From: Neolewinella xylanilytica
Lineage (GTDB): Bacteria; Bacteroidota; Bacteroidia; Chitinophagales; Saprospiraceae
Direction: 5' to 3'
Assembly: GCF_002934605.1 (NCBI RefSeq)
Contig: NZ_PTJC01000005.1
Span: 1,054,001 to 1,118,000, forward strand
DNA length: 64,000 bases
The notes beneath the pieces were generated by a model, which worked only from the letters and a program-made list of their open reading frames with translations, made no database searches and was not told the DNA's origin. Below are positions 17,660-26,117 of this stretch, piece after piece; the stretch's first letter is position 1, and the number at the start of each line of letters is the position of its first letter. The position numbers and the translations under genes were made by a program.

Positions 17660-17970
17660 GGCTAATCCGCTCCCGCCGAAGCACCAGTGCGATCCGCAAG
17701 TGCCGCTGCAAGCTGACGGTGAGGAGACTGCGCATGTTTCCGGGTAACTGGCAAAAAGGAGGAGCTGCGTCCGGTAACCAGTCAGCTGAGCTTCGATAAT
17801 TTCCCGAATTTTGGCCACAGCTACCTGGAGATGGTGGGCGAGCTGGATCTGCGGGGACTGGGATAAGGCTAATCCGCTCCCGCCGAAGCACCAGTGCGAT
17901 CCGCAAGTGCCGCTGCAAGCTGACGGTGAAGAGACTCCCCCTGTTTTGGGCAACCGGCAAAAAAAGGAGC
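17558..17970 (+). repeat. Tandem duplication of about 206 bp covering a gene's 3' end
   Basis: Positions 17558-17764 and 17765-17970 are near-identical head-to-tail copies (offset 207). Each copy holds the last ~33 codons of the upstream hypothetical gene, its TAA and about 100 bases of trailer ending in an A-run and AGGAG. The second copy still encodes the same C-terminal peptide with few changes (for example Asp to Asn). The region 17660-18273 contains no other gene. Confidence 0.9.
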
Positions 17971-18111
17971 GCCCCTGGACACAGCGCGTTGGGTTACTTC
18001 ACGCCCTAGACAGCGGTAAGGTTGCTACACTTGCTTCCATCAGACAAACAAAGCCAACGGCCAGCAGCATCGGCCTATGCAAGCGTCCCTGCCGATACTA
18101 AAAGACTACCT

Positions 18112-18278
18112 AACTAAAAGACTAAAGAACTACCCGACTAAAAGACTAAAAAACTACCCGACTAAAAGACTAAAGACCTACCCAACTAAAAGACTAAAGA
18201 ACTACCCAACTAAAAGACTAAAGACCTACCCGACTAAAAGACTAAAGACCTACCCGACTAAAAGACTAAAACCCTAAA
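18112..18278 (+). repeat. 24 bp tandem repeat, about seven units
   Basis: Seven units of the type GACTAAAAGACTAAAG followed by AMCTACCC (M is A or C) run head to tail, with single-base variants at a few positions. The last unit provides the stop codon of the convergent acyl-CoA dehydrogenase gene. A reverse-oriented relative of this motif occurs at about 54107-54140. The plus-strand frame through it encodes an octapeptide repeat but has no other sign of coding. Confidence 0.9.
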
Positions 18279-19428
18279 CATAAAGCTCCCCCTTAAGCAG
18301 CCCCCGACTGATCACAATCTTCTGTACCTCGCTCGTTCCCTCGTAGATCTGGGTAATTTTGGCGTCCCGCATAAGCCGTTCCACGTGGTATTCCTTGACG
18401 AAGCCGTAGCCGCCGTGGACCTGGACGGCCTCGACGGTGTGCTTCATAGCGACCGAGCTGGCAAATAGCTTGGCCATGGCGCCGGCCTGGTCGTAGTCAC
18501 CACCGGATTCTTTCAGCCAGGCGGCCCGGTAGACCATCATCTTGGCGGCCTCAATGTCGGTGGCCATATCGGCGAGTTTGAAGGCGATGGCCTGGTGGTC
18601 GGCGATGCGTTTACCGAACGCTTCCCGTTCCTTGGCGTAGGCGGTGGCGAGTTCGTAGGCGCCGCCCGCGATGCCGAGGGCCTGGGCGGCGATCCCAATG
18701 CGGCCTCCGGCGAGGGTCTTCATGGCGAACTTAAAGCCGAAGCCGTCGTCGCCGATGCGGTTTTCCTTGGGCACCTTCACGTTGTTGTACATGATGGTGT
18801 GGGTATCGCTGGACCGGATACCCAGCTTGTCTTCCTTGGCGCCGATTTCCACCCCTTCCCAGCCGGTTTCGACGATAAACGCGTTAATGCCGCGGTGGCC
18901 CGCCTCGGGGTTACTCTGGGCGATGACCAGGTGGACCTGGCTGGTGCCCCCGCTGGTGATCCAGTTCTTGGTCCCGTTCAGCAGGTAATGATCGCCCTGG
19001 TCGACGGCCGTGGTGCGCTGGTGGGTGGCATCGGAGCCGGCCTCGGGCTCGCTGAGGCAGAAGGAGCCGATCCATTCTCCCGTGGCGAGTTTGGTGAGGT
19101 ACTGCTGCTTTTGTGTTTCGCTGCCGAAGGTTTCGATGCCGTAGCAAACGAGGCTGTTGTTCACCGACATGATGACCGAACAGCTGTTGTCGACTTTGGA
19201 AATTTCTTCGAGGGCTAGGATATAGCTGAGGTAATCGAGCCCGCTGCCGCCGTATTCGGGGCTCACCGTCATGCCCATGAAACCGAGTTCACCCAGTTGC
19301 TTCACCTGCTCGGTGGGGTAGTCCATGGTGCGGTCACGGTCGATAACGCCCGGCTTACATACCTGCTGGGCAAAATCGCGGGCTGCCTCGCGGACGGCAA
19401 GCTGTTCTTCGGTAAGTTGGAAATTCAT
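18274..19428 (-). CDS. Acyl-CoA dehydrogenase
   Basis: The 384 aa product is a full-length FAD-dependent acyl-CoA dehydrogenase that introduces the alpha-beta double bond in acyl-CoA thioesters. The family signatures are clear: GSFCLSEPEAGSDATHQRTT (flavin/substrate loop), NGTKNWITSGG, and the C-terminal VQVHGGYGFVKEYHVERLMRD. The IYEGTSEVQ segment carries the Glu at the position used as catalytic base in short-chain acyl-CoA dehydrogenases, so a short- or branched-chain substrate is likely. Cytoplasmic; monocistronic here. Confidence 0.95.
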   Translation of the reverse strand: MNFQLTEEQLAVREAARDFAQQVCKPGVIDRDRTMDYPTEQVKQLGELGFMGMTVSPEYGGSGLDYLSYILALEEISKVDNSCSVIMSVNNSLVCYGIETFGSETQKQQYLTKLATGEWIGSFCLSEPEAGSDATHQRTTAVDQGDHYLLNGTKNWITSGGTSQVHLVIAQSNPEAGHRGINAFIVETGWEGVEIGAKEDKLGIRSSDTHTIMYNNVKVPKENRIGDDGFGFKFAMKTLAGGRIGIAAQALGIAGGAYELATAYAKEREAFGKRIADHQAIAFKLADMATDIEAAKMMVYRAAWLKESGGDYDQAGAMAKLFASSVAMKHTVEAVQVHGGYGFVKEYHVERLMRDAKITQIYEGTSEVQKIVISRGLLKGELYV

Positions 19429-19613
19429 GATCGATGCAATTTTGGGACCCCAAAATAGCGAATTTTCGCTCTTGCCATCCGGCTTAGGGCTTTATCCGTC
19501 GGCATGTCCCTAACTTGTCCTTGTTCGAGGATAGAAGTCGGGCGGAGATAGGACGCCGGCAGCGAGGTACTGGGGAACCGAGTGAAAGCTTATCCGTCAG
19601 GGTGCATTCGGGA

Positions 19614-19634
19614 TCGCCAGCGCCACGCTGGCGA
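19614..19634. other. Perfect 9 bp hairpin in the 19429-19744 spacer
   Basis: TCGCCAGCG and its reverse complement are separated by three bases. No T-run follows, so it is not a typical terminator. The rest of this 316 bp spacer, which must hold promoters for two divergent genes, shows nothing else I can name. Confidence 0.4.
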
Positions 19635-19744
19635 GTCATGACCCGGCCTTGCTAAAGGTCCTTGATCGCTTCGCTCATTAAGGAGTTTACCGGTGGATGG
19701 TTTAATCCAGTCGAACCTCCCCGGATTATGCTTATCCTACCCAT

Positions 19745-21436
19745 ATGAAGGTTCTACTCACCTGCCTTATTCTTTTTATCGCCGCTACAACTTTTGGGCA
19801 ACGCCCGCTATCCGTTGCAACGTCCTACGTGGGCATCGACACCGCGCGCGCGTTTATCCTGGTTCAAACCGGGGCCTCCGGGCTGTCTGATTTCCGCCAC
19901 GGGCTGGCGATGGCAACCGACACCTTCAGTTTGCTGGTCGCCCCCGATACCCTGCGCTACGACAGCAGCTACCGGGTTAAGAATGTGGCGGGCGATACGC
20001 TGGCCCTCCACTTCACTCCGCTGCCCCTGTTGCAAATTCGCAGTTCGACGACCATCAACGAAAGCGACAAGGTAGCCGGACAACTATCCTACGCCCACGG
20101 CGCCGAGGAGATTACCTCGCCCATCGGGGTGGAGTACCGGGGCGGCTTTACCCTCAGCTACCCGAAGAAAAATCTGGACCTGGAGTTTCGGGAGGAGGCC
20201 GATCCAGAAGAATCCGCTAACGTCAGCCTGGCGGGCATGCGGGACGACGACGATTGGGTGCTGGACGCCATGTATAACGAACCGTCACGGCTTAACGGTT
20301 ACGTTGCCCACAAGGTCTGGCTCGATCTGCACGAACTGAGCTACGCCGATGAAGAACCGGAAGCCCGCGCGGGGGCCGACCTGGCTTACGTGGAGGTCTT
20401 TCTGAACGGGGAATATTCCGGCTTGTACACCCTCGGCGAGCAGGTCGATCGCAAGCAACTCCAACTCAAGGATAACAAGGACGGGGCAATTCGGGGCGAA
20501 CTGTACAAAAGCGAAGACTTCTCCGATGCCACCAACTTCCTGCGGGTTCCGTTTGAAGCGCCCGACGAAGACGACTGGGCCGGATGGGAAATGAAGCACC
20601 CCGACTTCGAAGACGGAGACTGGGCACTATTGCAGGAGGCGATCCGCTTTGCCGGAACATCGTCGGACTCGCTGTTTCAGGCCGACGCGGCCCGGCGCTT
20701 TGACCTGGATAATATCGCGGATTACCTGCTCTTCATCAATGCCATGTTGCTGACCGACAATACGCGGAAGAACCTTTATCTCGCCCGCTACACCGCGGAT
20801 GCCCCCTATTTCTTCGTCCCCTGGGACCTGGACGCCGGCCTCGGAAACCGATACGAGGGTAGCCGCAATACCGATACCACCGTCTGGGAAGTAAACCATC
20901 TCTTCCGTCGGCTCACCGATCGCTCGCCTGCGAACTTCAGCGACCGCCTGTGTGCCCGCTACGAGGAACTCCGCGACGGCGTACTGCATCCCGACAGCCT
21001 GGTAGGCCGGGTGAACCAGACGATGGACCGTCTGCAATCTTCCGGGGCCTACGCACGCGAATCCGCTCGCTGGCCGGAGACGGTAAACTATAGCACCGAA
21101 CAACGGGAATTCACCACGGATATCGTGCGAAAACGGATGGCTTATCTGGACCGCTACGTCTGCGCCATCACGACCCCGACCCCTTCGGTTGCCTCCGACG
21201 ACGTTGCCGTTCTGGAAGTTTATCCCAACCCGGCTACCCGCTCCGTCAGCTTCAACCGACCGAACGCGGACCGCACGAAAACTACCTACGCGCTTTACTC
21301 CAGCACGGGCCGGATCGTCAGAAAGGGCACCTTGGGTGCCGGCGAGCGACAAATTGGCGTGGCAGGCATTCCCGGCGGACTATACGTGCTACGGGTGGGT
21401 CAGGCGGTAACGCGGCTGGTGATCAACCCGCGCTAA
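19745..21436 (+). CDS. Secreted CotH-like protein with T9SS sorting domain
   Basis: The 563 aa product starts with a signal peptide (MKVLLTCLILFIAATTFGQ). The central region (about residues 120-440) is CotH-like, with the typical GVEYRGGFTLSYPKKNLDLEF opening, the LNGEYSGLYTLGEQVDR segment and FFVPWDLDAGLGN, where the Asp residues match the kinase-like metal and nucleotide site. CotH proteins phosphorylate spore coat proteins in Bacillus; the role in Bacteroidota is unknown. The last ~80 residues (LEVYPNPATRSVSFNRP to RLVINPR) are a T9SS type A sorting domain, so the protein is exported to the surface or medium. Confidence 0.88.
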   Translation: MKVLLTCLILFIAATTFGQRPLSVATSYVGIDTARAFILVQTGASGLSDFRHGLAMATDTFSLLVAPDTLRYDSSYRVKNVAGDTLALHFTPLPLLQIRSSTTINESDKVAGQLSYAHGAEEITSPIGVEYRGGFTLSYPKKNLDLEFREEADPEESANVSLAGMRDDDDWVLDAMYNEPSRLNGYVAHKVWLDLHELSYADEEPEARAGADLAYVEVFLNGEYSGLYTLGEQVDRKQLQLKDNKDGAIRGELYKSEDFSDATNFLRVPFEAPDEDDWAGWEMKHPDFEDGDWALLQEAIRFAGTSSDSLFQADAARRFDLDNIADYLLFINAMLLTDNTRKNLYLARYTADAPYFFVPWDLDAGLGNRYEGSRNTDTTVWEVNHLFRRLTDRSPANFSDRLCARYEELRDGVLHPDSLVGRVNQTMDRLQSSGAYARESARWPETVNYSTEQREFTTDIVRKRMAYLDRYVCAITTPTPSVASDDVAVLEVYPNPATRSVSFNRPNADRTKTTYALYSSTGRIVRKGTLGAGERQIGVAGIPGGLYVLRVGQAVTRLVINPR

Positions 21437-21450
21437 GCCGGCTGGTGGAC

Positions 21451-22158
21451 TTACTGCTTGGGGGCGGCGATAAATTCGGCCATATCAATTCGCCGTACGA
21501 GCTTCCCTCCCGCAACACCCCCCGCGCCGAGGTCACGTCGGTATTCCACGAGTCCGATATCGCGGGCGTAAATTTCATATCCGCTGAACGTCGGGCTGAT
21601 GTCCCCTTCCCGGAGATCGCGCAGGCTGACTTCCCCCTGGAGGTCGAAGACGACCCCTTCGTAGGTTTCGCCCATCACCTCGAGGGTAGTGTCGCCTCGG
21701 TAGTAGCGGTTGAGGGAGACGTAATTTTCCGCGTCGGGATTACCGGGCGGGGTGAAGCGGACGCGGTATCCGGTTGCCCGTTCGTCGGCGGGGTAGAAGG
21801 GGAAGGTTCGGTCGTAAAGGATATCGGCTTCCGTCTGTTGGCGGATACCGCCGGTGTCGGGAGGGTACACCGTGAGCTTCTGGAGGTACACCCCGTCGTT
21901 GCGTACGCGCTCGGTGGCTACCTGCACGGGGGTCATGCCGTCGGCGTAGCGGGTGGAGCTGAGGTAAAGGGCGGAGTCCTGATCGATACCCAGGTAATAC
22001 CAGTATTCGTAGGGGGCGGGATCGAAGTTGCCGGTATTCTCGTATTCGTAGACGAGGCCTTCGGTGAGCTCCCGCACGGGGTAATAATAATCGCGGATAT
22101 CCTCGTCACCGGCACACGCACATATCAGGCAGCAGAGCAGGATGGCGAAGGTCCTCAT
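21451..22158 (-). CDS. Putative lipoprotein of unknown function
   Basis: The 235 aa product begins with a lipoprotein-type signal ending in LICACAGDED, so a lipidated Cys is likely, with acidic residues after it as often seen in Bacteroidota surface lipoproteins. The rest is beta-rich and unrecognised. The start at 22158 overlaps the stop of the upstream methyltransferase gene as ATGA, so the two are translationally coupled. It is convergent with the CotH-like gene, 14 bases away. Confidence 0.8.
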   Translation of the reverse strand: MRTFAILLCCLICACAGDEDIRDYYYPVRELTEGLVYEYENTGNFDPAPYEYWYYLGIDQDSALYLSSTRYADGMTPVQVATERVRNDGVYLQKLTVYPPDTGGIRQQTEADILYDRTFPFYPADERATGYRVRFTPPGNPDAENYVSLNRYYRGDTTLEVMGETYEGVVFDLQGEVSLRDLREGDISPTFSGYEIYARDIGLVEYRRDLGAGGVAGGKLVRRIDMAEFIAAPKQ

Positions 22159-22706
22159 TTTTTGCAGTAGAGCACCCAGGCCGGGGGCAGGTTCAGGTAA
22201 ATGCGTTTGGCCTCCACCTTTCCGAAGGCGCGTTCGTAGTAGGACTTGGTTTTGAGGCTGTAGTGCACCTGGTTGTAGCATCCGCCGCTACGCAGATTGT
22301 CGCGGGCGGCGTTTACGATGCGGTTACCCAGTTCGGGGGGGAGGGCGGCGAAGGGGATGGCCGAAACGACGTGGTCAGCGAGGTCGGCATCGATCTTGTC
22401 CAGCCAAAAACGGATATGCTCGGCACTGTCCTGGGCCACAACCAGCCGGGGGTCGCCGATGGCGCGCATATCGTCGCAGAGGTCCTCACTAACCTCGAAA
22501 GCGATCACTTTGCCGTCGGGGTGGAGGCGTTCCAGGATGTGGCGGGTGATGACGCCGTCGCCGGCACCCAGTTCCACGATGGTGCGGGCGGTGGCGAAGT
22601 CGATGCGGTCGATGGCCGCCGTACACAGGGCGGGGCTGCTACGGGTGATGGTGCCGGTAGTGCCGATGTTTCGCAGGCCTTCCAGTAAAAAGGAGAGTGT
22701 GCTCAT
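22155..22706 (-). CDS. SAM-dependent methyltransferase, phospholipid N-methyltransferase/KsgA-like
   Basis: The 183 aa product starts with MSTLSFLLEGLRN and a GTITRSSP segment as in phospholipid N-methyltransferases. Motif I is IVELGAGDGVITRHIL, the SAM acidic residue follows in VIAFEVSEDL, and the motif IV-like VVSAIPFAALP lies near residue 110. The likely substrate is a lipid amine such as phosphatidylethanolamine; rRNA adenine dimethylation is less likely because the protein is short. It is coupled to the downstream lipoprotein gene. Confidence 0.82.
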   Translation of the reverse strand: MSTLSFLLEGLRNIGTTGTITRSSPALCTAAIDRIDFATARTIVELGAGDGVITRHILERLHPDGKVIAFEVSEDLCDDMRAIGDPRLVVAQDSAEHIRFWLDKIDADLADHVVSAIPFAALPPELGNRIVNAARDNLRSGGCYNQVHYSLKTKSYYERAFGKVEAKRIYLNLPPAWVLYCKK

Positions 22707-22751
22707 GCTGATCCGTTCGTTCACCAAGCGTAGGAAGCGGGGAAAGGTTTA

Positions 22752-24125
22752 CTACACGTCGGTGCGCTGGGGATCGAAAGCCTCCAGGTAATCGCCAATC
22801 CGGCGCAGGAAGGAGCCGCCGAGGAAGCCGTCGACGACCCGGTGGTCGTAGCTCAGGCTCATGAACATCATCTGGCGTACCGCGATGAGGTCGCCGTATT
22901 CGGTTTCCACCACGGCGGGCTTCTTCCGAATGGCGCCGACGGCCAGGATGGCCACCTGCGGCTGGTTGATGATTGGCGTTCCCATGACGTTGCCGAAGGT
23001 GCCGACGTTGGTCACGGTAAAGGTGCCGTCGCGGATCTCCTCGGGTTTGAGCTTGTTCTGGCGGGCGCGAGCGGCCAGGTCGTTGACCTGTTTGGTGAGC
23101 CCCATCAGGTTGAGGCGGTCGGCGTTGCGGATCACGGGGACGATCAGGTTCCCGCTGGGGAGGGCGGCGGCCATGCCGACGTTGATGTCGGCCTTCTTGA
23201 TGATGCGGGTACCGTCTACGCTCACGTTGACCAGCGGAAAGTCCTTGATGGCCTTGGCAACGGCTTCGATGAAGATCGGCGTGTAGGTGATCTTTTCGCC
23301 GTGCTTTTGCTGGAAGTCTTGCTTGATTCCTTCCCGCCAGTTGACGATATCGGTAACGTCAACTTCGATGAAGCTGGTGACGTGCGGACTGGTCCGCTTA
23401 CTGTCGACCATGTGGTCGGCGATCAGCTTCCGCATGCGGTCCATCTCGATGATCTCATCGGAAGAACCGGAGGCAAGACTGCCGGCTGGTGCGACAGGGG
23501 GGGGGGGGGGAAGGGTTGTCGCGGGAGTTCCAACCGTTGGTGCAGCCTTGCCAGGACCGGTTATGAAGCGGTTATCTCGCCGCCTCAGGTAAGCCTGTAT
23601 ATCTGATTTGTTGACCCGGCCGCCATTGCCCGTTCCGGGGATTTGGTCGAGCTCGGCCTGGCCAATGCCCTCCTTCTCTGCAATAGTACGAACAAGCGGC
23701 GAATAAAAACGACCGTTCTCCGACTTTTCTGGTGTGCCGGGCTCATTTTCAGCATCCGTTTCGCGCCGGGGCGCGGGTGCGGTGTTTGCTTCCGCTTCCG
23801 GAGTGGTTGCTGGTGGGGAGTCCGGTGTTTCTTCCTGGACGGCGGCGGGCGCCACGGCGGGGGATGCTTCCACTTCGGCCCCGGCTTCGGTTTCGATGAG
23901 GGCGATGACTTCCCCTACGGCGACGGTGCTATCCACTTCGAAGCGAATTTCACGGATCGTGCCGGCTACGGGGGAGGGTACTTCGCTGTCTACTTTGTCC
24001 GTGGCGATCTCGAGCACGGTATCGTCCACTTCCACGGCGTCGCCGACCCGCTTCACCCAGTTCAGGATGGTGGCTTCGATGATACTTTCGCCCATCTTGG
24101 GCATGACGAGCTCTACTTGTGCCAT
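22752..24125 (-). CDS. Dihydrolipoamide acyltransferase (E2) of a 2-oxo acid dehydrogenase complex
   Basis: The 457 aa product is the acyl-transfer core of a 2-oxo acid dehydrogenase complex. The lipoyl domain (residues 1-77) carries the lipoylated Lys44 in ATDKVDSEVPSP. After a Pro/Ala/Glu linker comes the E3/E1-binding domain (about 140-175, PLVRTIAEKEGIGQAELDQI), then a second linker with a C14 tract, and the catalytic domain (about 230-450) with SYDHRVVDG containing the active-site His. Whether it belongs to pyruvate, 2-oxoglutarate or branched-chain dehydrogenase is uncertain; the sequence looks most like the branched-chain type. No E1 or E3 gene is nearby. Confidence 0.93.
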   Translation of the reverse strand: MAQVELVMPKMGESIIEATILNWVKRVGDAVEVDDTVLEIATDKVDSEVPSPVAGTIREIRFEVDSTVAVGEVIALIETEAGAEVEASPAVAPAAVQEETPDSPPATTPEAEANTAPAPRRETDAENEPGTPEKSENGRFYSPLVRTIAEKEGIGQAELDQIPGTGNGGRVNKSDIQAYLRRRDNRFITGPGKAAPTVGTPATTLPPPPPVAPAGSLASGSSDEIIEMDRMRKLIADHMVDSKRTSPHVTSFIEVDVTDIVNWREGIKQDFQQKHGEKITYTPIFIEAVAKAIKDFPLVNVSVDGTRIIKKADINVGMAAALPSGNLIVPVIRNADRLNLMGLTKQVNDLAARARQNKLKPEEIRDGTFTVTNVGTFGNVMGTPIINQPQVAILAVGAIRKKPAVVETEYGDLIAVRQMMFMSLSYDHRVVDGFLGGSFLRRIGDYLEAFDPQRTDV

Positions 24126-24274
24126 GTTGGTTGCATTGGTTTTGCCGGCTGGTCAGGCCGTGATCGACTAGGGACGGGCAAATTTAGGTTCTAACTTCCA
24201 CTTCGAGGGTGGAGCTCGCCGAATCCTTGGCAGCTGCCTGTTCGATGATGCCGGAGTTTGCTTACCGGCAGCGT

Positions 24275-24727
24275 GACGGCTGAAGCCGTCGCTACGCGTA
24301 GCGTCCACTTTAGTGGACTAGCTGCTGGTATTGTTGTCAAGAAAGCGCTTTGCTGCTACCGGTGGTCGTCGCTGGCAGCATGACGGCTAAAGCCGTCGCT
24401 ACGCGTAGCGTCCATTTTAGTGAACTGGCTGCTAGTATTGCTGTCAAGAAAGTGCTTTGCTGCTACCGGTGGTCGTCGCTGGCAGCATGACGGCTAAAGC
24501 CGTCGCTACGCGTAGCGTCCACTTCAGTGGACTAGCTGCAGGTATTACTGTCAAGAAAGTGCTTTGCTGCTACCGGCGGTCGTCTTTAGCAGCCTGACGG
24601 CTGAAGCCGTCGCTACGCGTAGCGTCCACTTCAGTGGACTAGCTGCTGGTGTTACTGTCAAGAAAGTGCTTTGCTGCTACCGGTGGTCGTCGTTAGCAGC
24701 ATGACGGCTAAAGCCGTCGCTACGCGT
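24275..24727. repeat. REP-type tandem array 1 (107 bp period, five units)
   Basis: Palindrome-rich cores start at 24275, 24382, 24489, 24596 and 24703, exactly 107 bases apart. Each 44 bp core holds three palindromes: GACGGC-tgaa/taaa-GCCGTC, GCTACGCGTAGC, and GTCCACT-nn-AGTGGAC. The spacers between cores are also conserved (GCTGCTGG, AAGAAAGTGCTTTGCTGCTA). The fifth unit is truncated and supplies the stop codon of the RAYT gene. The region 24126-24719 contains no gene. Confidence 0.95.
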
Positions 24728-25391
24728 GATACGTAAACCGATAATTACGCCAGTCACCTACTAAACCCGCCTTTTCGGGATTACGGAGGATGTAGTAAAG
24801 GATGTTTTCATAGGCCTTCGCATTCCGGACGTAATGGTCGTAACTGTCTTTCTGCCAAAAGGTGCCGGTACGCCCCAATTCTTGATTGAGGAAACGAGCG
24901 GAGGCTCCCTTAACTCGTTGCATGATTCGGTGCAGCGGTTGGTAGGAGGAAACCAATTCATCCTCATCAAGCAAAAAATGGTGGTGGTCAGCTAATTGAT
25001 TCCCTAGGGAAAGCAACAGGTGAGCGTGGTTGGGCATGATACAGTAGGCCTTCAATTCATACAAGTCATCGTCGAAAGTATGGAGGTGATCCGCCAATGA
25101 GGCGCAAAGTGCGGGATCCGAAAAAAAGCAGCGGTCGGATTTTCTGTTATCTAAGCGATCGTCGTATTGTTTGAAGTAGGCGTATCGGGCTTTAGCAATG
25201 AGCGCGCGTCGTGCTTGTGCACCGAGCGATGTTTTCCGTATGCGCTCAATTTCCCGCTGATATTCCCACTGCAGCGCCTGCATTACGGATAGCGGCAAGG
25301 CATTGTGGATCCGGAAAGTCACGAAGAAAGTGCCGCCAATGGGCGTGTAATGGGGTAGGCGGCTTTTATAAAATGTCTCTAAAGTGTTCAT
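24720..25391 (-). CDS. REP-associated tyrosine transposase (RAYT, Y1_Tnp/HUH family)
   Basis: The 223 aa product is an IS200-related single-strand HUH nuclease. The HUH motif is YCIMPNHAHLLL (about residue 120) and the catalytic Tyr is in FWQKDSYDHYVRN (about residue 185), followed by the conserved LYYILRNPEKAGLV. RAYTs cut and move REP sequences. The start at 25391 (MNTLETFYKSRLPHY) is preferred; a Met at 25412 would add seven residues. The gene lies between two arrays of 107 bp REP-type repeats and its stop codon is inside the nearest unit, strong evidence that these are its substrates. Confidence 0.93.
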   Translation of the reverse strand: MNTLETFYKSRLPHYTPIGGTFFVTFRIHNALPLSVMQALQWEYQREIERIRKTSLGAQARRALIAKARYAYFKQYDDRLDNRKSDRCFFSDPALCASLADHLHTFDDDLYELKAYCIMPNHAHLLLSLGNQLADHHHFLLDEDELVSSYQPLHRIMQRVKGASARFLNQELGRTGTFWQKDSYDHYVRNAKAYENILYYILRNPEKAGLVGDWRNYRFTYHA

Positions 25392-25562
25392 GGGTAGCGT
25401 GTGTCCACCCAATATAAAACTTCATGTTATTTTTTTAATAATATTGATTCAATTTGTTTCAATAAAATTGGGTCTGTGGTTGTGTTTATTTATGTTGTTC
25501 CTGGCATGACAGCGTTGGCCGTCACTATTTGTTATTCTACTAGCAATCGTCGCTGGCAGGAT

Positions 25563-26117
25563 GACGGCTGAAGCCGTCGCTATGCGTAGCGTCCACTTCA
25601 GTGGACTGGCTGCTTGGTAGGCTGATGAGAAAGTGCTAAGGCTGCTAACGCGGTCGTCGTTGGCAGCACGACGGCTGAAGCCGTCGCTACGCGTAGCGTC
25701 CACTTTAGTGGACTGGCTGCTGGTGTTGCTAGTTGGGAACGGCTGAGGCGGCTACGGCGGTTGCTGCCGGCAGGATGACGGCTGAAGCCGTCGCTATGCG
25801 TAGCGTCCACTTCAGTGGACTGGCTGCTTGGTAGGCTGATGAGAAAGTGCTAAGGCTGCTAACGCGGTCGTCGTTGGCAGCACGACGGCTGAAGCCGTCG
25901 CTACGCGTAGCGTCCACTTTAGTGGACTGGCTGCTGGTGTTGCTAGTTGGGAACGGCTGAGGCTGCTACGACGGTTGTTACCGGCAGCCTGACGGCTGAA
26001 GCCGTCGCTACGCGTAGCGTCCACTTCAGTGGACTGGCTGCTGGTGTTGCTAGTTAGGAACGGTTGAGGCGGCTACAACGGTTGCTACCGGCAGCATGAC
26101 GGCTGAAGCCGTCGCTA
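25563..26117. repeat. REP-type tandem array 2 (107 bp period, six units)
   Basis: Cores start at 25563, 25670, 25777, 25884, 25991 and 26098, again exactly 107 bases apart and with the same three palindromes as array 1. A degenerate half-core is visible near 25505. Spacers alternate between two types, so units 25563-25776 and 25777-25990 are nearly identical pairs. The last unit is cut after GTCGCTAC and provides the stop codon of cinA. No gene lies in 25392-26114; short frames there are shadows of the repeat. Confidence 0.95.

Noticed and set aside
18077..18277. ORF encoding an octapeptide repeat (YPTKRLKN type)
   Set aside because: It is the in-frame translation of the 24 bp intergenic repeat, has no clear ribosome binding site and overlaps the dehydrogenase stop; the DNA repeat explains it.
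25449..26024. Four overlapping minus-strand ORFs all starting MDATRSDGFSR
   Set aside because: They are translations of successive 107 bp REP units and not separate genes.
24275..26117. CRISPR array
   Set aside because: The repeats are 107 bp periodic with conserved spacers and internal palindromes, and no cas gene is nearby; they fit REP sequences next to a RAYT.
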